Shown piece by piece: positions 43,790 to 55,399 of a stretch of 64,000 nt of DNA (positions within the stretch are counted from its first letter, which is position 1; each line of letters opens with the position of its first letter). Position numbers and translations under genes: made by a program. The stretch lies in contig CM028335.1 in the NCBI GenBank assembly GCA_016647705.1, positions 15,955,905 through 16,019,904 of the forward strand, in the 5' to 3' direction. This stretch comes from Eucommia ulmoides (lineage: Eukaryota; Streptophyta; Magnoliopsida; Garryales; Eucommiaceae). The notes beneath the pieces were generated by a model that saw only the letters and a list, made by a program, of their open reading frames with translations, made no database searches and had not been told where the DNA came from.

Positions 43790-46095
43790 TGTTGATCCTG
43801 AAATTTTGATGGATAATTAAGTGTTGATGTTTTTTTGTGGAACTAATGTGTCTATTGAGTGTTTCAGTTTAAAGAGTTTCATTCAAGATAATATCATGAA
43901 ATAATTATGAAGGATACAGAGACGGACATTAAAGAGTATCGAAGATTCTGAAGATACTGGGTAAAAACAATTCAAATCCTTTTTACTCTTAATATATCCC
44001 GATTAGGATCACACACGATACAAATTAAATGATTTATATTTACATATGTTTTAATTAAGGTCCTAATTATTGTTCAAATATTTGCTCCAATGTGAAATTG
44101 AAAAAAGAAAATTGACCTAAGCAAGATTAGTGTTTAAAATTGATTATTAGTATCAATTTAGTTAACTGAGAAAAGAAATCGGCCAAAGGGTTGAAAATGT
44201 CGAAGATTGGAGTTGAAATAAATTGAGGAGAAAGTGTTCTATCAACAATCAGTCAACCGACCAATGAGGTTTCGTCAACCAATGGGCAATGGCTGAAAAA
44301 ATGATAGCTTTGAATCAATCGATCAATTGGACAAGGAGAGATTGGTCAACCGATGGACGAAAGCTAAATTCCCTATATCGATCGGTCAACTGACCAAGGC
44401 CGAAATTAGGCCGGAGAATACATCATGTATCGATCGGTCAATCGACCCATGGGGGATCGCTCAACCGAACTGTATTTGAGCAAAGGCTGGGATACATCTT
44501 GTATCCATCGGTCGACTGATAGGTAGAGGTCGGTTTAACTGACTAGGCTGTTTTAGATTTCGAGGATTTTCGAGATTTGATCAAAACTAGTCGTTATTTG
44601 TTTACCTGAATAAAATATCTTAGGGATTTGGATATATTAATAATATGTTACTCATATTTGGATAACCCTATAGATATGATACATAAAATATTGGTGTTTC
44701 TCAAGTAAGTACATTTAATACTTCCTATCTATTTGACTTGAGATTAAGAATTAATTTAGAGACTTAATTGAATATTTTAAAACCCATATTTAAGTGAATT
44801 GGATCAAGATTAAATGGTATTGATATATGGGGTTTATATGTGCATTTAATTGTTATATCTTGAGGGAACTGGTCGTTAGAGGGTCTGTTTCAAATCAACT
44901 TAAATAGACCTGCTTTTTTTGAGATCAATACATCACTTCAATCAAGAACTTTCAATTCCTAAGCTTTTTAAGAGTTGTTATTCTGAGATTATATCAAGAA
45001 ATCAATTGTAAAATTAATTGTGTAAATTGTTCTTGAGTTAAAGCGTTAATTGTTTTAGCGTCACCGATTTGAGCTGTTTAGTAATTCAATTTTCAATCTT
45101 TCAGTGGTATCCTGATGAGATCTTTTCAAGCTATTTACTCTTTATTGTGAAATCATATTCTTATTATTGATTGGTTGATAATATCTTGTTAAAATCGTTT
45201 TTAAACTTTAAATAGCATAAAAAATTCTTTTAAACGATTTTTGTGATTATCTAATTATGTGCTTAAATTCTATACTACCCATACTTTATATAATCAGATA
45301 TTGAATTCCTCATGTAAATTCTATAACTAGTAATTTCAGGACATTAATTGAGTTTAATTGATTTGAGGTAGTAGAAGCTCAAAGTGGAAAAAATTCATTG
45401 ATTTTTGTAATTGGTGAGTTTGTGCGAATTAGATACTATTGGGAGTATCTACTTAGGGGTAGCTTGGGTTCAATCTTCTTCGGGAAAAAGATTAAGGTTT
45501 GATCTTTACCTAATGGATAAAAATGTTAGGTTATTCTTTTCCCTTGAAAAGAATTAGGCTTGATTCCTCCTTATTAGAATTATTTTGGAGTAAATTGTAA
45601 CGGTTCCATCCTTACCAGTGAAAATGATACTTTGAGTGTTTTGTGAGGTTTGATTAGTAGCCTGGTAAAAGAATTAGGTTAGTTTTTAGCTTGAAAAAAG
45701 ATAAGGTTCTTCCTTAACATGTGAAAAAGGAGTTGTAAAGGTTGATTATGAGTATGTGAGAAGAATCATTGTAAAAATTTGGTTCTTACCTGTTAAAGGG
45801 ATCAAGTGGTTTAGTAGGTGCGAATCTTCATGGGCCTTGGAGGACTGGATTAGCGAAGAGTAACTCGGTAAACTAAGATATATCCTCGTGTGTTGTTTTA
45901 TTTAGTTTATTTATATTTTGTTGTTTGGTTGTGCACCTAGATTAAATACACTTATCCGCTGCATTATAAAGATAATAATTGATTTAGGGTAAATCGATTA
46001 TTTGATTAATTAAGTGTTTAGAAGATAAGAAAATTGTTTAAATTTTTTATAACTACCAAATTCATCCCCCTCTTGGGTAGATCACTGGGCCAACA
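43790..46095 (+). repeat. 3' LTR of the Sirevirus-like element
   Basis: 2,306 bp, same ends as the 5' LTR. It has one extra palindrome segment (about 44440-44470, 'gggggatcgctcaaccgaac') that the 5' LTR lacks, and other palindromes have decayed ('tttcgtcaaccaatg'). Confidence 0.9.
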
Positions 46096-46450
46096 TAAAA
46101 TTTATTTTTGACCCTCTAACTATTGATTAATTTTTATGCGGTCCAATAACTCGTGTTTCACTTTAAACCTTATATCTTTAATATAGTTTTAATTAGGTCC
46201 TCAATTTAATTTGGTCGTTAAATTAGACGGAAATAGGAGTTAAATTATAAAATTATATTTTTTATTTATTTTTTGTTTATATCTTTTTTTTTTCTTTTTC
46301 TTTTTTGTCCTTTTTATTCTCTCTCTCTGTCTTTGTGAAAAACGACAAGAATTAGTTGATTAATGTGAGATGATCTTTTGCAAATCTTCTTATGGCATGG
46401 AGAAATTTAAAAAAATTAAAAGAGAGAAGTCAAAGTAAAAATATATAATA

Positions 46451-46866
46451 GGTTTTGCACATATTAGAAACAGAAGCGATCTTTGCACAAAAAAAAAATC
46501 TAATGAGAAATTGGCACCAAAAATATTAAAACTTGTAACGCTAAAAAATTAGGATTCACATAGATAAAATTTCTCATGATGAAGTATAATATATAGATAA
46601 TATCTTGCACGTTTCTTGCAATGACCACAACAGTAGCAAAACCAACAATTTAGGTTAAAAGTATCAATTAATAAATATTTATATTTTGAGGAATTTTATT
46701 ATAATACTTAAAAAATGAACATTTTGAAACTTGAGAGGATCATTGGCCACCTTCAATCGTAATTTGACTTCATCTCTGTTTGAAAGTGAAACAAATATTT
46801 TAACGGCTTGAAACATTGCACCCATTTTCTGTAACATTAAATATAGTTTGGTATGTTAACGAGATT
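46451..46866. repeat. Direct repeat A' (partner of 36050-36400)
   Basis: Partner of repeat A with about 80 extra bases (46570-46655, 'tgcacgtttcttgcaatgac'). Its right end coincides with the point where the copia fragment's integrase sequence becomes unrecognisable (about 46860), so the repeat and the copia truncation share a breakpoint. Confidence 0.7.
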
Positions 46867-48663
46867 AGATGAAATTTGAATACTGAGAAAAACATCTTGT
46901 GTTCCCAAAAATTGACATGATGAGAAATACGAAGATGATTGGAAATGGGATCCGAAAAGCGATATTCTTTGTGTTCAATTACATATCCGAGGAAGCAACA
47001 TATTCGAGATTGAGATTTTAGTTTGGTATGTTCATGATGTCGTAGGAGAATAAAACAAACACACCCAAAGACTTTTAAGAGGTCGTAATTCGAAGAGACT
47101 CCATGCAACTTCTCATAAGGGGAAAGATTATCAATGGTAGGTGAAGGAACCCAAGTGATGGTATAGTCGGCAGTGAGAGCAACTTCTCCCCAAAAGCTCT
47201 TTGGACAAGAAGACGAAATAAGTAAAGCATAGACGATATCTAGGATATGACAATGTTTTCATTCAGCTCAACCATTTTGGACAGAAGTTCTAAGGCAAGA
47301 TCGTGAGGAAGTGTTCCATGTTTTCGAACAGCGGCTAAGAAAGACTAATCTTTGTATTCCATGGCATAGTCAAATCGGAAGATTTTGTTATTGCGAGAAA
47401 ATTGAGTATGGGCTATGACAATAAAGTCTGAGTAGATTTGAGGTATTTGAAATGTTTATGCATGAGAGATATCGAGTTGTGCAAGTCTAGTCATTGACAA
47501 ATATGACAAAGTATATAGATTCTCCTATTGTAGGAGGAAGTAAGGGTCCCCAAACATCAGAGTGGACTAGGTCGAAGGATACGAGGGGGGTTGAGTCACT
47601 AATAGGAAAAGGTAAGGTATGTTGTTTAGCTTGTTGACAGGGAAGGCAATCAAGATGCTCAGTAGATACAAATCCTAATTTCCCACTAGCAACTAAAGTG
47701 CGGATACGTACACCAGATACATGACCTAACCGAACATGCCAAATGCTGAGAGAATATGGGTCAAGTGATGATGATGAAGGTGGTGGTGGTAGTAATAAGA
47801 ATGGTGGGGTTGTAGTAGTGGTGTGGATTAATTTGGGAGGTGGTGTGGATGTTAGTGTTGTGGATTGATTTAGAATATGCAAACTACTAAGCTTAAATAG
47901 ACGTCCAATTTTACGACCAATTCTAAGAATTTTTCCTATCTAAGGATCTTGTACACGACAACTACTATTAGAGAATATTACTTCATGTCCCAATTCACAA
48001 AGTTTGCCCAATAGATAAGAGGTTTAAACTAAGTTTTGAAATTAAAAATATGTCAGAAATAAAAAGATGAGAAGTAAAGATCTGACCAGTGTGAGTAACA
48101 TGCACATGAGAATCATTAGTAGTATGAACAATAGGAGAATTTATAAACAATAGTTTGGATGAAAAATATTGGGATCAGATGTCATATGATTACAACAGGA
48201 AGAATCAAAGAACTAAGAATTAGTTGTAGTTAGTGAAAGAGAATGGAAATAGTTTGTAACACAATTAGAGAGAATACACTTGAATAGTGAAGCTAAATCC
48301 CCAATAGAGATAGAAATAATGTTAGAGACAAGATCGCTTTCTTTTGGGAAACAATATTGGCAGATAGAGGACAAGGCTTCGACGTGTCCTTTGAACAAAT
48401 CAATAATATATAAGAAACTATATTATCCAAAATTGATTTTGAGAAATAGAGACTGATGTTATAATCCCGAGATATAAATTTTCAGGAATCGATCCTAAGT
48501 CGTGAAGAACCAATCGATAAGCACTTGAACCGATGAAAATAACTTCGCGAACAAAATCAACAATATAAAGAGAAGTATATATTGTATTATTCAAATTTGA
48601 ATAAAAAGATGATGTAGATGGATCCATAATAATAACCTTCTTCACTTTCCACCTAAGTTGCAA
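46866..48663 (-). pseudogene. Copia polyprotein remnant: protease, GAG-pre-integrase, integrase
   Basis: From 48663 downward: 'MDPSTSSFYSNLNNTIYTSL' (likely N-terminal polyprotein), then a protease remnant 'FFDSSCCNHMTSD' (complement of about 48178-48218) where active copies have DSGA, so the catalytic motif is damaged. 'LGKLCELGHEVIFS' (about 48005-47965) follows, then a Pro/Thr-rich insert. The HHCC zinc finger of the GAG-pre-integrase domain is intact in 47882-47487 (His49, His54, Cys79, Cys82 of that frame). The first integrase Asp is in 'LVHSDVWGP'. A late integrase part is 'LLKVFGCVCFILL' and 'RICCFLGYVIEHKEYRFSDP' (47108-46930). Stops and shifts separate the blocks. Confidence 0.87.
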
Positions 48664-49708
48664 GGGAGAGCCCTAAAGCCAAGGTAAGAAGATAGTAAGT
48701 TACAAATTCTATCTCAGTAAGACATGTATTCCTATTACTATGAAATTCATAAATGAAGTAGTTAATGGTGGCGTTTCATTATCTTATTTTTATAGTGACG
48801 AATCTTGTATGTGTTCCTAAGAAAATTGGTCCATTTTTTTAGGTCTCAAAAGGTGTGGAAACACATAAGAACTCTTGAATGGAAAAACCTTTCAAACATC
48901 ATATCATTTTAAGGACTCATAGAAATACCTTGGACAATAACACAATCTATTCGACAAGTTGAACTACTTCAACAAGTTGGTGCGTAAGATATCCGGCAAC
49001 TGATGTTCGTAAAACCATATCCACAACTCCTTTCTGGGAAATTAGCAAGGAACCAGTATCCAAATCTCAAGAAGTAGTATGAAAAGATGATGGCAAAGAT
49101 ATTGAATACTTAACAAAAATATGTGTAGATATAAAATAAACTATATGGTAGAGACAAAATTTTGAAAAACTAACACCACAGTTGGAATTGGAACACCTAA
49201 AAACTCCAAGAATCGATGTGAAGCGGAGAAGAACCGGCCAAATTAGTGTTGAACCGGTCACAAAGCGATGCAAATGAACATGTCTGCGTATGAAAAGAAC
49301 CAGCGACAAGTAGATCTAAAGTTGGAACTCTTGAGTTGCATTGGACGACACGTAGGAGATCAAAAATTTCTTTGTGATATTTCACTAGAATTGTCTTGGA
49401 AAAAGGATTTTGGATCTGGTCTTGAATTTGTAATTGGCATCCAAAATCATTCTGAATAAGGGAATATGTTGGGGAAGTGAAAAAATTTATGGCAAAAGTA
49501 GAGGCGGCACGTGGAAGTGTGTTAGATATCTAATGGTTTTGATTTTTGTGACCTTAGAATTGTTTCAGAGTAACATTTCTAGATTTATGATTAGAAAAAC
49601 AAATGGAGCACTGGAAATTAAAGAAAATTGGATGAACAACGGAAGCAGAAAGGAAAAGAAAAAAAGGCAAATATCTGCACTTAGAAAAAATACGGTGGAT
49701 CTAAGATT

Positions 49709-49721
49709 GCTCTTGATGCCA
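49709..49721 (-). promoter_or_regulatory. Copia primer-binding site
   Basis: The minus strand reads 'tggcatcaagagc' directly after the LTR end. It resembles TGGTATCAGAGC (initiator tRNA-Met) with one substitution and one inserted base. Confidence 0.75.
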
Positions 49722-49973
49722 TGTTAAACAATATAATATGAAAGAGATCTCATTACATTCAACACATTGATTTACATTGAACAATTATATGTATATATAT
49801 ACAATTACAAGACAACAATCATTAATGAGGAAGAAGGAAGTGGTTGGATCTCATCTTGAGCATTGAATGATGTTAGTTGAAATCTTAAACTATGGAGGTT
49901 GTGCATTAACTTCTAATGGTGGAAGGAAGAAGGTTGCATTTAATGAGGATCATGCATTTAATGATCTCTAACA
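49722..49973 (-). repeat. 5' LTR of the copia fragment (252 bp)
   Basis: Element strand: begins 'tgttagagatcattaaatgc' and ends 'attgtttaaca'. Its short length is typical of small copia LTRs. 'tgtatatatatacatat' near its end (complement of about 49785-49802) is a TATA-like palindrome. No second copy is present in the window, so the TSD cannot be read. Confidence 0.8.
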
Positions 49974-50057
49974 CATTCTATTTATTCTTCCATTAAATTG
50001 TTCTTCTCATTCCATTATACCTCGATTTCATTACATCTCACTAAAAGTCGTATATGT

Positions 50058-50289
50058 TTTTTTTTATTAATTGAGAATTTTTGTCTCTTTGATGATATTT
50101 GTTCTTTTTTTTCTTCCTATTTTTCTATATCTAGTATACATAAAGATCATTCTAAATAGTTTTTCTATAATAGTTTTTTTCATTAATTGAGATTTTTTGT
50201 CTCTTTGATGATATTTGTCCCTTTTTTTTCTTCCTATTTTTCTACATGTAATATACATAAACATCATTCTTAATAGTTTTTGTTACATA
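50058..50289. repeat. 116-bp tandem duplication in T-rich spacer
   Basis: 'attaattgaga' recurs at 50066 and 50182, and both copies continue 'ttttgtctctttgatgatat', 'cttcctatttttcta' and 'atacataaa(g/c)atcattct'. They differ by a few bases and a short indel. The minus-strand frame 50067-50267 is just this duplication translated twice. Confidence 0.85.
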
Positions 50290-51640
50290 TATGATGGTTT
50301 TTCCTGATTTTGTTCATGTCAACAAATAATTCAAAATACCTTGACTTTTTTAAAATAGGTCTGAATCAAATAGAAATGATTCGAAACATTTTTTTTACAC
50401 AATTTCGAAATTACTATATATAATGATTTCTAGTTCACTTATTTTTTTAATCAAAACATACATTGGTTGTAATCTCATTATTGTTATTTTCATGAAACAT
50501 ATTTTATTTATACAATTACTAATTCAAAATTTGTTTCTTTTTTTTCTCAGAGGAGACAAATTGTTAGTTGTTGGACGTTAATGCTTATATTCTTTGATTT
50601 TTTTCCCTTTTAAAATCTACTTTTCTTTTTTGGCTTCTTTATATTTCATAAGTCAATTTTAAATTAATTTTAGAAAAAAAAAATTGTGAGCTCCCATTTT
50701 ATCAAAAAATAATATTTTAAGGAACAATTTTTTATTTTTATCTCAGCTTAAAAATACCAACAAATATATTCTTCCTAAATTACCCTTCAATAGTTACAAA
50801 ATTTATAGAATTGCCATTTTCGCCTTTTTTTTCAAAGCTTCTAAAATTTAAAAAAAAAACACATTTCTAAAATTTCACTTATTTTTCAAATTCGATTAAA
50901 ATTTTATTTTTTAATAAAAATTTCACCTAATTTTATTTTTCTTAAAAATATAATTTTTTTGTAAAATGTCATAAATACCCTTATTACGTTTCACTTAATT
51001 TTATTTTGTAATATCCACACAATTTTTGTAATTACGCTTCACTAAATTTTATTTTGTAGTATTCTTAGCTTTTTTTTTTTTTTTGATAATTCCATCAAAT
51101 TTTATTTTTTAATAACAATTTTAGGGTTTCAAATGTTAAGGGTAATTTTGTCATTAAGATTTATTACTAAGATACTGTACCAACTTTTTTAAAAAATAGG
51201 AGTTATGAACATATTTTATTTATCTGAGGGTGAAAAAGTTGTTTGTTTTTAAAATAGGAGTTTTAGAAGAAAAACTTAAAGGTTATATTTTTTTTGCCTT
51301 TAATCATTTTTTTTTTCAAATTTATTGTCTATAATATGGTTGAAAAGTAAAGGATGGTTGACGAAATTAATAAATTGATTATGAAATAGTTAATTTTATG
51401 ATTTTAATTTGATTTTGTGTGTGTTTGTTTTGTTGTTTATAACTAAATTTTGTCAATAAACTACAAGTAATGCATTGTTATGTAAATTAGGATTGGTTCA
51501 AGTCAATTCCTCAATGATTATTTTTGAAATTACATCGAATGATTTTTGGGTTAATATTTGGAATTTTATAATACTCGGGACTAAAAAAGAAATGTAAAGG
51601 TAATTTTGTCATAGTGATACACAATAAATTATAATTAGAG
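50290..51640. other. AT-rich spacer, nothing recognised
   Basis: Long T/A-rich tracts, no plausible gene on either strand and no clear repeat structure. Phrases such as 'aatttta(t)tttt(g/t)taat' recur loosely (50880-51130). Confidence 0.5.
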
Positions 51641-51649
51641 TGCTTTTAT

Positions 51650-52236
<587 letters not shown>

Positions 52237-52588
52237 AACATATATAAAAGAGCCAATGTTGATGACAATTTTGTAATTTCAGCTCTGATTTTGTCTTTTT
52301 TTTTGGGATGAAACTTTTGTAATTTATCTGAAGGTTTGTCCACGAAGGTAATTTCAAATAATTATCGATTTTACCCTTCAGCATAATTACATTCTTCTTC
52401 CTAATTTTAAATAAAATATTACAGATTTTACCCTCAAAATTTGATTGTAAACTGTAGAAATTTGATTGTACTTGCATTTTACTACTTACTATTTTAATTT
52501 TCTATTAGTTCGAAATATATAATAAAAATTTAAAACAAAAAATACAAAAAATAAAACAAATAAACAAATAAATGAAAAAATAGAAAAC

Positions 52589-53210
52589 TGATGTGGGCAA
52601 AATTCGACCACCTCCACGTGTCCGCCACCTGGACTAACATCGCCACGTCACCAACGCCACTTCATCAGCAATAACCTGAGAAGCCCGATAAGTAGACAGC
52701 CAGAGCACCTCCTCAGGTTGGTCAACACGAAGCACTTGGTCGATCGTCAAGCAAGAATCCCCTCCATTATCACCACCCGGGGCAAACCGGTGCAGTCGTC
52801 CCGACCTGCACCTCGCTGCCCGGGTCGGCCTGTCGCTTCCTTAACACGCTTGGCCCATGGGCTTTTCCATCAGTGAATAAAGGGGCCTAAGGCCCAAGCC
52901 CATAGCTCTAATCCACTATGTTCCTCACGCGCTTAACTAATTAGCGCTAAACCGAGCTTAAGGCCCTAATCGTCTGGAATGTTAATCACTTCTTCACCTA
53001 TAGATAGAAGGCTTCATCAATAAATTTCCACACAGAAAAAATGCACTCAACAGGTTAAAGTAATAGATTTACTCCAAATAACCTGTTTTCTTTCTCCCGA
53101 GCTCTTACTCTCACGCCGGAGGGGACACGCCAGGAACACCCCGGCCTGTTCTGTGTACAGGTGACAAGTTGGAGCTCAACCTTGACAGCAACTCAAATAA
53201 GAGTCCAACA
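52589..53210 (+). repeat. Putative 5' LTR of the second Tat element
   Basis: A composition break occurs at 52589 where 'tgatgtgggcaaaattcgac' begins. The probable end is 'agagtccaaca' at 53210. Inside are a TATA-like 'cctatagatagaagg' (about 52998) and 'atcaataaatttcc' (about 53017), which fit promoter and processing signals. No partner LTR is in the window, and a standard primer site after 53210 is not obvious, so the right boundary is uncertain. Confidence 0.55.
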
Positions 53211-53639
53211 ATTCAGGCTCTTCAACTCAGATAACAGGCTGAATAGTGCCTGTCTAGCTCAGACCCAAGATTCCAGCAAGGACTAAGGTCATCCCCGAAT
53301 CAGTTGCAACTTTTCACGCGAAGGGCGACTAGACTATATTGCTGGTTGGACCAATTTCTAAAAAGCAGACAAATAGCCTTCTCCAAGTCATCAGCTACCT
53401 GTTTTGCTAAGGTTTGATGAACACAAGGTCTGGACATTCTTTGCGATCAGGGAATTAGAACACCGCGGTGAATAACAACCCCACTGAAGATATGTCATAA
53501 GCTCCAAGACCGAAAACAAGAGCTACTGCCCGCCGGCTAGTCGACGAAGAAAATATCAATATTGAGGGACAAAATATCAATATTAAGGGACAATCTTGTC
53601 CCCCAATCTCGGCCTCAGGCGTCTTCCCAAGCCAAACTT

Positions 53640-55320
53640 CTGGGGCCATTGACGCTGCAAGGCTTGATAACGTGGAGCGCTAGCTCGACAAGTTCCAAGA
53701 CTACTTCAACATTCTTCTCTCCCGCCTACCTCCGGACCCAGATCAAGGGGGGCAGATCTCTTTATTACAAAGGAGAGAGACTACCCACAGGAGTCCGATG
53801 ATCGAGTGGTTGCCTCTCACAGACATGTGGCGCGGGTCTGGCCTCAGGCCATTAACCGGGTACCTAGGGAGAGGGATCTCGACCCCCCTGTTGCTTCAAG
53901 GTCTATATCCCAATCAACAGGTGAACGTCAATCTAAGGATAAACTAGGGTCACCGCCAGCTCAGGAATACAATCTCCAGGATCGTTTTGAGCGCCAGTCT
54001 CGCCAAGTTCGTGAGGTAGATTCTCACTCTCCGTCCCTAGCTCAGAGGCATGAGGCCCGGGTCGTGGTTAGTCAGGTCGTTGCCCCGACGAGAGGTGAAG
54101 CAACTATGGAGCAACGCATGGTTGAGATGGAGGTCACTCTCAATTAAATACAAAACACTGGGGGAATAACCAGGCTATATGCAGGGGTAAGATCTTCTTT
54201 TATTACTGAAATCACGGAGGAGCCTGTTCCGTATCAATTTCCCAATCCACTGGTAGCCCAGTACAATGGGATAATTCATTTTTTATCTATGTCTCCCACT
54301 AGGATATGCACGCTGCCTCCAACACGACGAGATACAAGTTTTTCCCACTTAGTCTGACTGGTCCTACTCGGATATGGTTCAAGGACCTAACGCCGGCCTC
54401 AATCTCTATCTTTCTTTAGCTCGAGCAGTAATTTTTAGAGAAGTTCAGCCAATCTAGATGAAGGCCCGAGACCGTCACTCATATCATCACCCTTAGGTAA
54501 GAGAAAAATGAGAATTTGGGTGATTACGTTCACAGATTCTGGATGGAATCTCTCACCTGTGAAGGAGTATCCAACGCCATGGCCCTCAACACCTTTATCA
54601 ATGGATTAAGGCACCAGAGACTATCATATGATCTAAGTTCCAGGCCCGTCTCGTGCTTGTGTGAAGCCTTGGCTCTGGGCACCAGTTACTAAGAGGCCAA
54701 CCTCATTGACAAAGTGAAGAGAGAGAACAAAAAACTCCTCAAGAAAAAGGGCCAACTTGATGAAGGGTCAAGATGGGCTCAAACCTCTAGGAGGCTCCAA
54801 GTGGAAGGTCGGTTAGGACCTATGCCCGGCGATAGGAGGCCACTCTCAGGTCTCCATCAGTACGGTTTTACGCCCCTCACTGCCTCTGTCGCCACCATCT
54901 TCGTCAAGAACGCCATGAAGGGGATCTTCCCACCTATCCCTCCCATGAGAGGGAAGTCTTTGGGTAGGTCGGCCGATAAATACTACGACTTCCAGAGAAA
55001 TCATGGTCACACCAGTAAGGATTGTTTCCAGTTGACAGAAGAAATAGAGGCTCTCATTAGACGAGGTTACCTTGGTAATTATGTTCGTCGAGTAAACAAA
55101 GACCGCGTCGTGGGGAATAACTGCCACGACAAACACCGGGGTTAGCATCGAAGAAGGAATGGCAACCGACCTCCACGCCGAGAAGATAACATGGGTGATG
55201 ACGCCAACTTGAGGGTCGATGGCGAGATTAATTTCATTCATGGGGGATTGAATCTCGGTGATGACACCTCCTCCTCTCGAAAGAGATACAAAAGCAAGGG
55301 TAAGAAAAAGGGCGAGTAAG
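53640..55320 (+). pseudogene. gag: Tat gag, broken
   Basis: Frames covering 53806-54147 ('EATMEQRMVEMEVTL') lead to the capsid-like core: 'TRYKFFPLSLTGPTRIWFKD' (54325-54385), 'GDYVHRFWMESLTC' (about 54520-54565), 'NTFINGLRHQRLSYDLSSRP' (54590-54650). The last frame (54714-55145) holds '[16 protein letters not shown]' and a degenerate zinc-knuckle region '[20 protein letters not shown]' (55003-55050 area) in which the first Cys is replaced. Many stops are TAG or TAA at positions where CAG, CAA or TGG are expected. Confidence 0.8.
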
Positions 55321-55399
55321 GCGTATATGAGGTCATCACGGTAGATGCCACCACACACCACATCATCTCCTTTGGTGAATCTGACCTGAAAGGGGTACA

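Larger units (their letters stand above)
36671..46095 (+). mobile_element. Sirevirus-like copia element: gag and env-like ORF retained, no pol
   Basis: Full element with direct LTRs (36671-38965 and 43790-46095), both TGTTGATC...CCAACA. The flanking 5-mers are 'taaat' (36666-36670) and 'taaaa' (46096-46100), a TSD with one mismatch. The primer site after the left LTR (38968) fits initiator tRNA-Met. The LTR end 'aattcacccc(c)tctt(a/g)gg(t)ag' followed by 'caattggtat' is the usual Sirevirus layout. A broken gag (38995-40357) and an env-like ORF (40905-43040) remain, with no protease, integrase, RT or RNase H between them. It is therefore non-autonomous. LTRs differ at about 15 of their first 170 aligned bases (by eye), so the insertion is old. 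Confidence 0.88.
46866..49973 (-). mobile_element. Ty1/copia element, 3'-truncated, with 5' LTR
   Basis: On the minus strand: 5' LTR (49973-49722), tRNA-Met primer site, about 1 kb of leader/gag remnant (49708-48664), a pol remnant up to integrase, then truncation at about 46866. RT, RNase H and the 3' LTR are missing. The leader holds short frames only, and I could not recognise the gag domain in it. Confidence 0.85.
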
